Positions 1 to 6,497 of a stretch of 15,465 nucleotides of DNA are shown here, piece by piece. Each line of letters begins with the position of its first letter. Position 1 is the stretch's first letter. The stretch comes from Evtepia sp. Lineage in GTDB: Bacteria > Bacillota > Clostridia > Oscillospirales > Oscillospiraceae. The stretch spans positions 1 to 15,465 of the forward strand of contig JAHHRP010000033.1 in NCBI GenBank assembly GCA_020025735.1. Direction: 5' to 3'. The notes under the pieces were generated by a model. It made no database searches. It was given only the letters and a program-made list of their open reading frames with translations, and had not been told where the DNA came from. The position numbers and the translations under genes are program-made.

Positions 1-8
1 TTTTAGAA

Positions 9-36
9 TTGCATTTTCAAAAAAATGTGTTACAAT
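9..36 (+). promoter_or_regulatory. Sigma-A-type promoter of the ferredoxin gene
   Basis: A -35 box TTGCAT (9-14) is separated by 16 bases from a -10 box TACAAT (31-36). TG at 28-29 gives an extended -10 (TGTTACAAT). Transcription would start near 43, leaving a leader of about 30 bases that carries the TGGAGG ribosome binding site at 59-64. Seen directly; activity is inferred. Confidence 0.75.
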
Positions 37-73
37 GTAAGCCGGAAAATAAAAATACTGGAGGTACTTTACT

Positions 74-262
74 ATGTATGCCATCAATCCTGAACTGTGC
101 ACTTTCTGCAAGAAATGTTTGGAAGAATGTCCCACCGGCGCTATCGTTGAGAGCGCCGTTGACGGTAAGGAAGTTTGCATTGTAACTGCCGAGTGCATCG
201 ACTGCGGTGGGTGTGAAGACGCTTGCGAGACCGAGCCTAAGGCCCTGGGTTACAAGGACTAA
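74..262 (+). CDS. Clostridial-type 2[4Fe-4S] ferredoxin
   Basis: A 62-residue small electron carrier of the cytoplasm, likely serving low-potential reactions of anaerobic metabolism; the partner enzymes cannot be told from the context. Two cysteine motifs are visible: CxxCxxCxxxCP at C9, C12, C15, C19-P20, and CxxCxxCxxxC at C41, C44, C47, C51. In this family each cluster takes three cysteines from one motif and the fourth from the other. The length fits the family (about 55-62). The start at 74 has a TGGAGG site 9 bases upstream. The gene has its own promoter and a strong terminator, so it is probably monocistronic and well expressed. Two oddities: the proline that usually follows the last cysteine is absent (C51-E-T-E-P55), and there is a ninth cysteine, C35, six residues before the second motif. 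Confidence 0.95.
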   Translation: MYAINPELCTFCKKCLEECPTGAIVESAVDGKEVCIVTAECIDCGGCEDACETEPKALGYKD

Positions 263-276
263 TCCAAACGCCAATC

Positions 277-320
277 AAAAAACGAGCGCATCCGAATTTA
301 ATTCGGTGCGCTCGTTTTTT
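277..320 (+). terminator. Rho-independent terminator after the ferredoxin gene
   Basis: A long hairpin: bases 277-290 pair with 307-320 (14 bp, including A6/T6 at the base and a GC-rich CGAGCGC/GCGCTCG core). After a one-base bulge at T291, 292-297 pair with 301-306 around a TTA loop. The descending arm ends in six T. The A-run on the other side means it could also stop minus-strand transcription. Confidence 0.93.
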
Positions 321-355
321 CCCTTTTTAGAAAGAAGGGAGGGGGGCAGTTTTGG

Positions 356-384
356 TTGAGATTTCCCTCTGGCTGTGGTATAAT
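356..384 (+). promoter_or_regulatory. Promoter of ddl-murF
   Basis: TTGAGA (356-361), a 17-base spacer, then a perfect TATAAT (379-384) preceded by TGG (376-378), an extended -10. The predicted start of transcription is near 391, giving a leader of about 70 bases before ddl. The promoter also decides the ddl start: an in-frame upstream TTG start at 356 would fall inside the -35 box, outside the transcript. Confidence 0.85.
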
Positions 385-410
385 CCATAAAATGTACCCA
401 AGGTTTGCAA

Positions 411-455
411 GGGAGAGGGAATCCCTCCCCCTGTATTTGCATTGGGGGGAAGGAG
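411..455 (+). promoter_or_regulatory. Structured ddl leader, two competing hairpins
   Basis: GGGAG (411-415) can pair with CTCCC (425-429), extended by G417-C424 and G418-C423. Alternatively TCCCCC (426-431) can pair with GGGGGA (445-450), which abuts and overlaps the AGGAG ribosome binding site at 451-455. The two stems share bases 426-429 and so exclude each other. Pairing is seen in the sequence; a regulatory role is inference, and purine-rich leaders can give such pairing by chance. Confidence 0.3.
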
Positions 456-460
456 TACCT

Positions 461-1543
461 ATGAAGATCGTTGTGCTGGCTGGAGGCTTAAGTCCTGAGC
501 GAAATGTGTCCCTGTCCTCAGGGACGATGATCGCCCACGCGCTGCGGCGGCTGGGACATCAGGCTGCCCTGGTGGATCTGTATTTTGGCCTAGAAGACTA
601 CGATGGCCCTGTGGCTGATTATTTCTGCCAGCCCATTCCCGACCGGTGGAAACAGGTGGACCCCAAAGCACCAGACCTGGAGCAGATTCGTGCCCAGCGA
701 AAGGACCAAAGCGCCAGTCAGTTTGGTCCCGGGGTGCTGGCCCTGTGCCAACAGGCGGATGTGGTGTTCCTGGCTCTCCATGGCACTTGTGGAGAGGATG
801 GCCGTGTGCAGGCGGCCTTTGACCTCATGGGGATTGCATATACTGGCTCAGGATATCTGGGTTCGGCCCTGGCCATGGATAAGGACCTGACCAAACAGCT
901 CGTTGCCCCTTTGGGGGTGGCGACGCCCCGGTGGCGGCGGGTGAGTTACACGGAAAAAGAGGTGGACAGTCTCACCAGCACCACCCAGGTGCCGTGCGTT
1001 GTGAAGCCTGTGGCCAGTGGCTCCTCCATTGGGGTGTCCATCGCCCACACGAAAAAGCAGCTCCATGCGGCCCTGCTGGAGGGCTTGCGCTTTGGGGGCG
1101 AGTGTGTGCTGGAACAGTATGTCTCTGGGCGGGAGATTCAGGTGGCAGTGCTGGGCGGCATGGCCCTGCCTTCCATCGAGATCATTCCCAAAGAAGGGTT
1201 TTACGATTATGAGAACAAATACCAGCCTGGAGCAGCAGAGGAGGTCTGTCCGGCCCCCATCCCTCCGGCATGGGAGAAACGGGTGGGGCAGGCAGCCTTG
1301 ACAGTCTACCGGGCCTTGGATTTGTCGGTGTATGCCAGAGCAGACTTCATCGTGGATGAGGCCGGTACAGCCTGGTTTTTGGAGATTAACACCCTGCCGG
1401 GGATGACCCCCACCAGCTTGGTGCCCCAGGAAGCCGCCGCTGTGGGCATAGATTATGAGGATTTATGTCAGCGGATCATTGATGAATCCCTCCGGGTCCG
1501 AGGGCAGGGAAGAAGTGAAGGAGAAGTATCATGGAACCTATGA
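461..1543 (+). CDS. ddl: D-alanine--D-alanine ligase
   Basis: Joins two D-alanines with ATP to make the dipeptide that ends the peptidoglycan stem; cytoplasmic, ATP-grasp fold, 360 residues (family about 300-370). Motifs in order: an N-terminal GG.SPE..VSLSSG loop, HGTCGEDG (107-114), MDK (139-141), the ATP-binding lysine region VVKPVASGSSIG (K182), the omega-loop FYDYENKY (247-254), and the metal-binding end ARADF...LEINTLPGMT (E308, N310). The FYDYE.KY loop matches ordinary D-Ala:D-Ala ligases rather than VanA-type D-lactate or VanC-type D-serine ligases. The start at 461 follows GGAAGGAG by 6 bases; the open frame extends upstream to 356, but that lies in the promoter. The stop TGA (1541-1543) lies inside murF, so the two enzymes of consecutive steps are translationally coupled. 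Confidence 0.95.
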   Translation: MKIVVLAGGLSPERNVSLSSGTMIAHALRRLGHQAALVDLYFGLEDYDGPVADYFCQPIPDRWKQVDPKAPDLEQIRAQRKDQSASQFGPGVLALCQQADVVFLALHGTCGEDGRVQAAFDLMGIAYTGSGYLGSALAMDKDLTKQLVAPLGVATPRWRRVSYTEKEVDSLTSTTQVPCVVKPVASGSSIGVSIAHTKKQLHAALLEGLRFGGECVLEQYVSGREIQVAVLGGMALPSIEIIPKEGFYDYENKYQPGAAEEVCPAPIPPAWEKRVGQAALTVYRALDLSVYARADFIVDEAGTAWFLEINTLPGMTPTSLVPQEAAAVGIDYEDLCQRIIDESLRVRGQGRSEGEVSWNL

Positions 1544-2922
1544 CAGTCAGTGAGATTCTGACCGCCACGGACGGTCGGCTTTTGGGAGAGCAGACCATGC
1601 TGGAGAGTACCATCACTGGGGTGCAGACCGACAGTCGGGTCGTCCAATCGGGGGATCTCTTTGTGGCCCTGCAAGGAGAGCGGACCGATGGACACCGCTT
1701 TGTTCCTGGAGCATTGGAGTCTGGCGCGGTTGGTTGTCTGGTGGAGGTGCCTCCTCAGCAGCTGCGCCCGGACAGGTTCTATATTTTAGTTGAGGATACT
1801 ATGAAAGCCATTGGGCAGGTGGCCAAGGCATATAAGGCCAAGTTCCCCATTCCTGTCATTGCCATCACCGGCAGCGTGGGCAAGACCACGACCAAGGATA
1901 TGGTGGCCAGTGTGCTGGGACAGCGGTTTCGCGTGCTGAAAACGGAGGGGAACTACAACAACGAACTGGGTTTGCCTCTGACGCTCTTCCGTCTGACGAG
2001 CCAGCATGAAATGTGTGTGCTGGAGATGGGAATGAACCATTTTGGGGAGATTGCCTATCTGACCCAGATTGTAGGCCCTCATGTGGCAGTGGTGACAAAC
2101 ATCGGGGACGCACACATTGAAAACCTGGGCAGCCGGGAGGGGATCTTGAAGGCCAAACGAGAGATTTTCCAGACCATGGGTCCAGAGGATCTGGCGGTAC
2201 TCAATGGGGACGATCCCTTGCTGCGGAAGTTGGAGGGGACGATTGCGCCCCAGATCATTTTCTGTGGGGCGGACCACGAACCGCCGTACCAGGCCAAGGA
2301 GATCCATCAGCTGGGCGCAAAGGGAATGGCCTGTCTGGTTCAGACCCCCAAAGGGTCCTTTTCTGTGACGGTACCTGCGCTGGGGGGACACATGATTTAT
2401 CCTGTCCTCATGGCTTGCGCCATCGCCGAGCGCTATGGTATGTGTCAGGAGGAGATCCAGGCAGGCATTGCAGCCTTTGTGCCCACAAAGATGCGGATGA
2501 ATGTCATCTGCCAGGGAGATGTAACCATTCTGGATGATGCTTACAATGCAAATCCCCAGTCCATGCGGGCTGCCTTGGAGGTCCTCTCTCAGAGTGGTGG
2601 AACCTATCGGGCAGCAGTGCTGGGAGATATGTTTGAACTGGGCGGCCTGGGGCCGGAGCTTCACCGGAGCATCGGAGAGTGGGCTGGTTCTCTGGGCAAT
2701 ATTGACGGACTGCTGGCTGTGGGGGAACTGTCTTGGAACATTTACGACGCGGCTCGTCACAGCGGCATACCAAATGCCTTATATGCCAAGGACCGGGAAG
2801 CAGCCAAAGGTCTGCTGGCCAACTTGGTTAAACCCGGCGCAGTGATTTTGGTCAAAGCCTCTCGCGGCATGGCCTTTGAGGAGCTTACCCGCGCGCTTCA
2901 GCGTCTGGCCCCCAAAGATTAA
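1531..2922 (+). CDS. murF: UDP-MurNAc-tripeptide--D-Ala-D-Ala ligase
   Basis: Adds the D-Ala-D-Ala dipeptide made by Ddl to UDP-MurNAc-tripeptide, the last cytoplasmic step of the peptidoglycan stem; ATP-dependent, 463 residues, normal for the family. Visible features: an N-terminal substrate domain with TDSR...GDLFVAL (about 32-46), the P-loop GSVGKTTTK (114-122), TEGNYNNELGLPLT (about 138-151), the E.G. and NIGDAH segments of the Mur ligase centre, NGDDPLL, and the MurF-typical DDAYNANP (335-342). The start at 1531 is set by AAGGAG (1518-1523) with a 7-base gap. A second in-frame ATG at 1540 overlaps the ddl stop as ATGA but is too far from that site. It is co-transcribed with ddl. The stop codon lies in the U-tract of the convergent gene's terminator. 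Confidence 0.96.
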   Translation: MEPMTVSEILTATDGRLLGEQTMLESTITGVQTDSRVVQSGDLFVALQGERTDGHRFVPGALESGAVGCLVEVPPQQLRPDRFYILVEDTMKAIGQVAKAYKAKFPIPVIAITGSVGKTTTKDMVASVLGQRFRVLKTEGNYNNELGLPLTLFRLTSQHEMCVLEMGMNHFGEIAYLTQIVGPHVAVVTNIGDAHIENLGSREGILKAKREIFQTMGPEDLAVLNGDDPLLRKLEGTIAPQIIFCGADHEPPYQAKEIHQLGAKGMACLVQTPKGSFSVTVPALGGHMIYPVLMACAIAERYGMCQEEIQAGIAAFVPTKMRMNVICQGDVTILDDAYNANPQSMRAALEVLSQSGGTYRAAVLGDMFELGGLGPELHRSIGEWAGSLGNIDGLLAVGELSWNIYDAARHSGIPNALYAKDREAAKGLLANLVKPGAVILVKASRGMAFEELTRALQRLAPKD

Positions 2923-2958
2923 AAAAACACTCTGCAGGGCAGCTGCCCCGCAGAGTGT
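2921..2958 (-). terminator. Terminator of the minus-strand MtnA-like gene
   Basis: Bases 2927-2935 pair with 2950-2958 (9 bp), then after one A/C mismatch 2937-2940 pair with 2945-2948. On the minus strand the stem is followed by seven T (complement of 2921-2927), the form of an intrinsic terminator for the gene ending at 3011. On the + strand no T-run follows, so it would stop murF transcripts less well. The A-run includes the last two bases of the murF TAA. The core 2937-2948 is a perfect 12-base palindrome (GGGCAGCTGCCC). A smaller stem (2960-2964 with 2970-2974) lies next to it. Confidence 0.8.
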
Positions 2959-3010
2959 CCGTCCAGATCGGACGTCGATTACATATTATATTTTATATTG
3001 ATATTGAGCA

Positions 3011-4072
3011 TTAAGAAGTGAGTTGATCGAAATTGATGATCGTCTTGCGAGGCGTATGCTCCACCAGTTCGGTGAGGGTTTCCTCATAGGGGGCGCAGGC
3101 GATGGCCCGGTCGGTAATCATGCCGGTGATGAGGAAGGCGGGGACGACATCAAAGGCTGGGGTCCAGCCCTGGGCCTGTCCGCAGGCGAGGTTTTCTGTG
3201 ACGGAGAGGGGGTCCCCCTCCTCCTGGCCGAACACGCTGCCGTCGGAGGCTGAGAGGTCTACGTCATCCCCCGTGAGCACGGCGTAGAAAGGAATGGAGT
3301 GGAAATAGCAGGCGATGGCCAGTTCGTAGGTCCCAACAGGAGCCTTTACGTCCCCGTTCTTTGCCGCTGTGATCCCATCGGCCAGCACCATGTGAGCGCC
3401 TTGACGCGCCAGGAACGTGGCGGCGGCGTGGTCAGGAATGAGAGTGCAGGGGACGTTTTCCTTGCTCAGTTCCTGGGCCAGGAGGGTCCCGGCGGACAGG
3501 GAGGGGCGCCCTTCGCAGAGGGTGATTTTTTCCAGGACCTCCCGTTTCCAGCCCCGGCGGGCAATGCCCAGCGCCCCGGTAGGAGAGGCCGAATGGAATG
3601 CCCCCCGATCGGTGCGAATGAGGATACGCGTGCCCTCACTCATGAGATCCGTGCCGTTGCGGCAGAGGTTCCGGTCAGCCACCACCTGCTGCCGATCATA
3701 GGTTACGGCAGTGGCAAGCAAGGTGGTTATCTGGTCTACATTTTTGGTGTAGGCCGCAGGAGGATTCTCCATAAAAGTCAGGGCGGCAGCCAGGTCACGG
3801 CTGCCCGGACGGCTGGCCAAAAGCAGCGCCTTAGCTTTGTCCAGCGCTTCCTGAAAGGCGGGGGTGTGGAGTTCCTTTTGGTGGGCGAGGGCTGCCTGAC
3901 AGTAGCCATAGGCCCCAGCCACGGCGGCGATCTTTTCCTCTACAATCTTGCCGGAGGAGAGGACACTGGCGGTTTCCTCTACGGTCTGACAGGTCAGCCA
4001 GGTCTCCTGCTGCGGATAGGCTGTCTGGTCCAAAAGAGACAGGACTCCGTCCTGCCACTGAATTGCAATCAT
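3011..4072 (-). CDS. MtnA/eIF2B-family protein lacking catalytic motifs
   Basis: A 353-residue protein collinear with S-methyl-5-thioribose-1-phosphate isomerase (MtnA; family about 340-360). Family landmarks: N-terminal IQWQDGVLSLLDQTAYP (4-20), AVAGAYG (50-56), SRPGSRDL (88-95), LIPDHAAATFLARQGAHMVLADGI (211-234), NGDVKAPVGTY (239-249), IPFYAV (260-265) and TPAFDVVPAFLITGMITDRA (304-323). The key motifs are altered. The catalytic cysteine of THCNAG aligns with Thr154 in RTDRG; the RGAP phosphate-site motif is gone; GADRIAxNGDxxNK has become ADGITAAKNGDVKAP, keeping Asp232 but losing the NK. It is therefore probably not an ordinary methylthioribose isomerase; a different substrate or a non-catalytic role is possible. 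The start at 4072 has AGGAGG 8 bases upstream; a nearer ATG is out of frame. It is the only minus-strand gene, transcribed alone from its own promoter and terminator. No methionine-salvage gene is nearby. Confidence 0.8.
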   Translation of the reverse strand: MIAIQWQDGVLSLLDQTAYPQQETWLTCQTVEETASVLSSGKIVEEKIAAVAGAYGYCQAALAHQKELHTPAFQEALDKAKALLLASRPGSRDLAAALTFMENPPAAYTKNVDQITTLLATAVTYDRQQVVADRNLCRNGTDLMSEGTRILIRTDRGAFHSASPTGALGIARRGWKREVLEKITLCEGRPSLSAGTLLAQELSKENVPCTLIPDHAAATFLARQGAHMVLADGITAAKNGDVKAPVGTYELAIACYFHSIPFYAVLTGDDVDLSASDGSVFGQEEGDPLSVTENLACGQAQGWTPAFDVVPAFLITGMITDRAIACAPYEETLTELVEHTPRKTIINFDQLTS

Positions 4073-4098
4073 ACGTCATGCCTCCTATGTTTCTAAGA

Positions 4099-4116
4099 CT
4101 GCCCCACAAAGGGCAG
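4099..4116. repeat. Inverted repeat in divergent promoter region
   Basis: CTGCCC (4099-4104) and GGGCAG (4111-4116) form a perfect 6-bp stem with a 6-base loop CACAAA. On the minus strand it lies in the leader of the MtnA-like gene, between the predicted start of transcription (about 4128) and the ribosome binding site (4081-4086). It could be a leader hairpin or an operator. The same GGGCAG/CTGCCC pair occurs in the terminator at the far end of that gene. Confidence 0.5.
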
Positions 4117-4118
4117 GC

Positions 4119-4147
4119 TTGGTCGCTTGGGGTTATCATACCATATT
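4119..4147 (+). promoter_or_regulatory. Weak candidate promoter of the ABC-F gene
   Basis: TTGGTC (4119-4124), a 17-base spacer, then CATATT (4142-4147). Both boxes are poor matches (3 of 6 and 4 of 6). It is the best + strand candidate I found in the 142 bases between the divergent genes, and it overlaps the minus-strand promoter, so the two would compete. Confidence 0.25.
4135..4143 (-). promoter_or_regulatory. Extended -10 promoter of the MtnA-like gene
   Basis: On the minus strand the sequence reads TATGGTATGAT: a -10 box TATGAT (complement of 4135-4140, 5 of 6 to consensus) with TGG directly upstream (4141-4143). No good -35 box is seen 16-18 bases upstream, as is often tolerated for extended -10 promoters. 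Transcription would start near 4128. Confidence 0.5.
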
Positions 4148-4214
4148 TCAGGGTTCGGCGCTACTCCCCAGGGAAAAAACTTCTGCTGGACCGATACAAA
4201 AAGGAACGAGAACC

Positions 4215-6101
4215 ATGATCGACATTGCGGTACACGATTTAGAAAAAGAATATCAGGTGGGACAGCCGGTTCTCAGAGGTCTGACTTTCCAGGTGGATAC
4301 CGGGGAGCGTGTGGGCATCCTGGGCCGGAATGGAGCGGGAAAGACCACGCTGTTCCGTATCCTCACCGGGCAGGAGGAAGCGGATGCTGGACAGGTAACC
4401 ATCGCCCCAGGTAAGCGGCTGGGGCTGATCTCTCAGATTCCACATTATCCCGCGGGATACACGGTGCAGGATGTGTTGGAGACAGCGTTTGACGATCTGC
4501 GGCGGATGGAGCAGGAACTGCATGCGCTGTCCCAACGGCTGGCTGGGGCAGAACCTGCGCTGCTGGATCGGTATGACCGTCTGCAAGCGGCCTATGAGAT
4601 GGGAGGCGGCTACGAGATCAGCACTCGTCTGGAGAAGGTGTGCGCTGGACTTGGTATAGAGCGGGCGTTTCGGGAAAAGCAGTTTGCGGACTTGTCCGGT
4701 GGAGAAAAGACCAGGATCAATTTGGCGCGTCTTATCTTGGTGGACACGGAGATCCTGCTGCTGGACGAGCCCACAAACCATTTGGATCTGAACGCCACGG
4801 TATGGCTGGAAGAATACATCAGCCACTATAAGGGCACGGTGCTGGTCATCTCCCATGACCGGTATTTTCTGGACAAGACCATCTCCCGGGTGGTTGAGCT
4901 GAAGGAAGGAAAGGCGGATTTTTATGCCGGGAACTATTCCTTCTATGCGGTGGAGAAAGAACGGCGGTACCTGGAGCAGCTGCGCCAGTACAAAAAGGAA
5001 CAGGCAGAACTCCAGCGGCTGTCGGATACCGTCCGATCCATGCACGAGCACAACACGGAACATCTGCACAAGCGGGCGTTTTCCATTGAAAAACGGATGG
5101 AAAAGCTCCAGAGTGCAGCCCGCCCGGAGCAGCGAAAGCATCTGAAGGTGAAGTTCAGCCAGGCCGAGTTTCGGGCCGATGACCTGCTGACCTTGAAGGA
5201 GATCAGCAAATCCTTTGGCAGTCAGACCCTCTTTGACGGGGTGAGCCTGCGGGTGGAACCGGGGGATCGGATCGCGCTGCTGGGGGACAATGGTGCGGGG
5301 AAATCCACGCTGTTGAAGATCATTCTGGGGGAGGAGCTCCAGGACAAAGGGAAGGTAGAACATGGCCTGACGGGAAAAGTGGGCTACCTGCCTCAGCAGA
5401 TCCGCTTTGCCCACCCGGAGCGGAGTTTATACGACACCATGCTGTACGAAGCGGGGTGCGATGCCCAGCAGGCCCGAGACCGATTGGGAAAATTCTTGTT
5501 CCGGGGAGAGGATGTGTTCAAGCCGGTTTCTGTTCTCTCCGGTGGGGAACAGAGCCGTTTGCGGCTGTGTATGCTCATGGATGAGAAAGTGAATTTTCTC
5601 ATTCTGGACGAGCCTACAAACCACCTGGATTTAGACTCCCGGGAATGGATCGAGGAGGCGGTGGAGGAATTTGGCGGGACGCTGCTATTCGTCTCCCATG
5701 ACCGTTACTTTATTGACCGCTTCGCCACCAGGGTTTGGACCTTGGGGGGAGGAAAGATCTCTGATTTTCGAGGAGGATACCAGGACTATCTGGCCCACCA
5801 GGAGCGAATGAAATCCTTGGCCCCTGCGCCCAGTAGGCGGGAAGTGAAGGTCAAGAAGGAAAAGCCCAAGCGCACGGGGGGCACCAAGCAGCTGAAAAAG
5901 GAGTTGGCCGCAGCAGAAAAACGGATGGAAAAATTGGATGGGCTGCTGGCAGATCTTAACAGCCGCCGGGAGGCAGCGGTTTCGGACTACCAGGCCCTGC
6001 AAGCACTGGCCGAGGAGGAAGCGTCTTACACCCAGGAGTATGACCAGTTGATGGAGACTTGGGAGACATTGTCTGAGGCCATCGCCGCCGAGGAGGGCTG
6101 A
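4215..6101 (+). CDS. ABC-F family ATPase (YdiF-type, ribosome-associated)
   Basis: A soluble 628-residue protein with two ABC ATPase domains and no membrane segments, the mark of the ABC-F family, which acts at the ribosomal exit site. Domain 1: Walker A GRNGAGKTT (37-45), signature LSGGE (160-164), Walker B LLLDEPTNHLD (D184, E185), SHDRYFLD. A charged helical linker follows (about 242-310), the usual P-site tRNA interaction arm. Domain 2: GDNGAGKST (357-365, K363), LSGGE (441-445), LILDEPTNHLDL (D465, E466), SHDRYFID. Lysine-rich and coiled-coil C-terminal extension from about 538 (TKQLKKELAAAEKRMEKL), as in YdiF/ABCF3-like members. The start at 4215 has AAGGA 9 bases upstream; the open frame reaches 4119 with no better start. 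A housekeeping translation factor is likelier than a resistance protein, but family membership alone does not settle this. No terminator follows. Confidence 0.9.
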   Translation: MIDIAVHDLEKEYQVGQPVLRGLTFQVDTGERVGILGRNGAGKTTLFRILTGQEEADAGQVTIAPGKRLGLISQIPHYPAGYTVQDVLETAFDDLRRMEQELHALSQRLAGAEPALLDRYDRLQAAYEMGGGYEISTRLEKVCAGLGIERAFREKQFADLSGGEKTRINLARLILVDTEILLLDEPTNHLDLNATVWLEEYISHYKGTVLVISHDRYFLDKTISRVVELKEGKADFYAGNYSFYAVEKERRYLEQLRQYKKEQAELQRLSDTVRSMHEHNTEHLHKRAFSIEKRMEKLQSAARPEQRKHLKVKFSQAEFRADDLLTLKEISKSFGSQTLFDGVSLRVEPGDRIALLGDNGAGKSTLLKIILGEELQDKGKVEHGLTGKVGYLPQQIRFAHPERSLYDTMLYEAGCDAQQARDRLGKFLFRGEDVFKPVSVLSGGEQSRLRLCMLMDEKVNFLILDEPTNHLDLDSREWIEEAVEEFGGTLLFVSHDRYFIDRFATRVWTLGGGKISDFRGGYQDYLAHQERMKSLAPAPSRREVKVKKEKPKRTGGTKQLKKELAAAEKRMEKLDGLLADLNSRREAAVSDYQALQALAEEEASYTQEYDQLMETWETLSEAIAAEEG

Positions 6102-6203
6102 GACCCATTGCTGGCGGTGCTATCATTTGAAATGGTAACATACCAGAGAGCAGAAAGCGTTGTCACTGGATAGAGTGATAGGATGTTAAAGGAGAGGTAA
6201 ACA

Positions 6204-6497
6204 ATGGCTGAGAAAGAAACAAACAAGGTCCAGTCCACAGAGGATAAGATGCAGGAGCTGTTCCAGCTGCTGGAGGAGAAAGCTGCCGCCGGTGAGCTGG
6301 TGGAGACAGAGGAAGAAATTGGGAAACAGGGGGTCCAGCCGGATACCTCTCCGCTGTCCGAGTCGGAGACAGCGGCCTTTGAGTACAACATGATGATGCA
6401 GCAATATGAGGCCATGCTGTTGGACTATCAGCGCCGGGAGGCTGAGGAGCAGGCCCAGAAGCAGGCAGAAGAAGCTGCCAAGGCCGAGCAGGACTGA
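6204..6497 (+). CDS. Small acidic coiled-coil protein coupled to prfA
   Basis: A 97-residue hydrophilic, glutamate- and glutamine-rich protein I do not recognise. It has no signal peptide, membrane segment, cysteine or known motif. Two helical stretches are visible: residues about 11-40 (KMQELFQLLEEKAAAGELVE) and a longer C-terminal one about 52-97 (from SESETAAFEYNMMMQQYEAM into a Q/E/A/K-rich end) with coiled-coil character. The start has AAAGGAG about 10 bases upstream. The stop and the RF1 start overlap (TGATG, sharing base 6497), so ribosomes probably reinitiate into prfA. The 102 bases before it hold no terminator and no convincing promoter, so it is probably read with the ABC-F gene. 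The good start, the tight junction and the composition support a real gene; function is unknown. Confidence 0.75.
   Translation: MAEKETNKVQSTEDKMQELFQLLEEKAAAGELVETEEEIGKQGVQPDTSPLSESETAAFEYNMMMQQYEAMLLDYQRREAEEQAQKQAEEAAKAEQD

Noticed and set aside
356..460. Extended ddl start at TTG 356 (35 extra residues)
   Set aside because: The codon lies in the -35 box of the promoter and the extra residues are not family-like; 461 has a good ribosome binding site.
1786..2760. A 324-codon frame antisense to murF
   Set aside because: Shadow of a conserved gene: no motif and no start signal.
3299..4096. A 265-codon + strand frame opposite the MtnA-like gene
   Set aside because: Glycine-rich without domains. 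The minus-strand frame has family motifs, a promoter, AGGAGG and a terminator.
4119..4214. Extended ABC-F start at 4119 (32 extra residues)
   Set aside because: No ribosome binding site and no family similarity in the extension; the ATC-binding domain begins normally from the ATG at 4215.
4239..5414. A 391-codon frame antisense to the ABC-F gene
   Set aside because: The opposite strand encodes unmistakable ABC motifs; the antisense product has no domain or start signal.
4215..6101. ABC-F protein as an antibiotic resistance determinant
   Set aside because: The long C-terminal extension and housekeeping context fit YdiF-like factors, and nothing in the sequence indicates resistance.
6160..6188. 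TTGTCA as a -35 box for the small protein and prfA, and a TCACT/AGTGA inverted repeat (6163-6178)
   Set aside because: No acceptable -10 box lies 16-18 bases downstream, and the 5-bp stem has no T-run.
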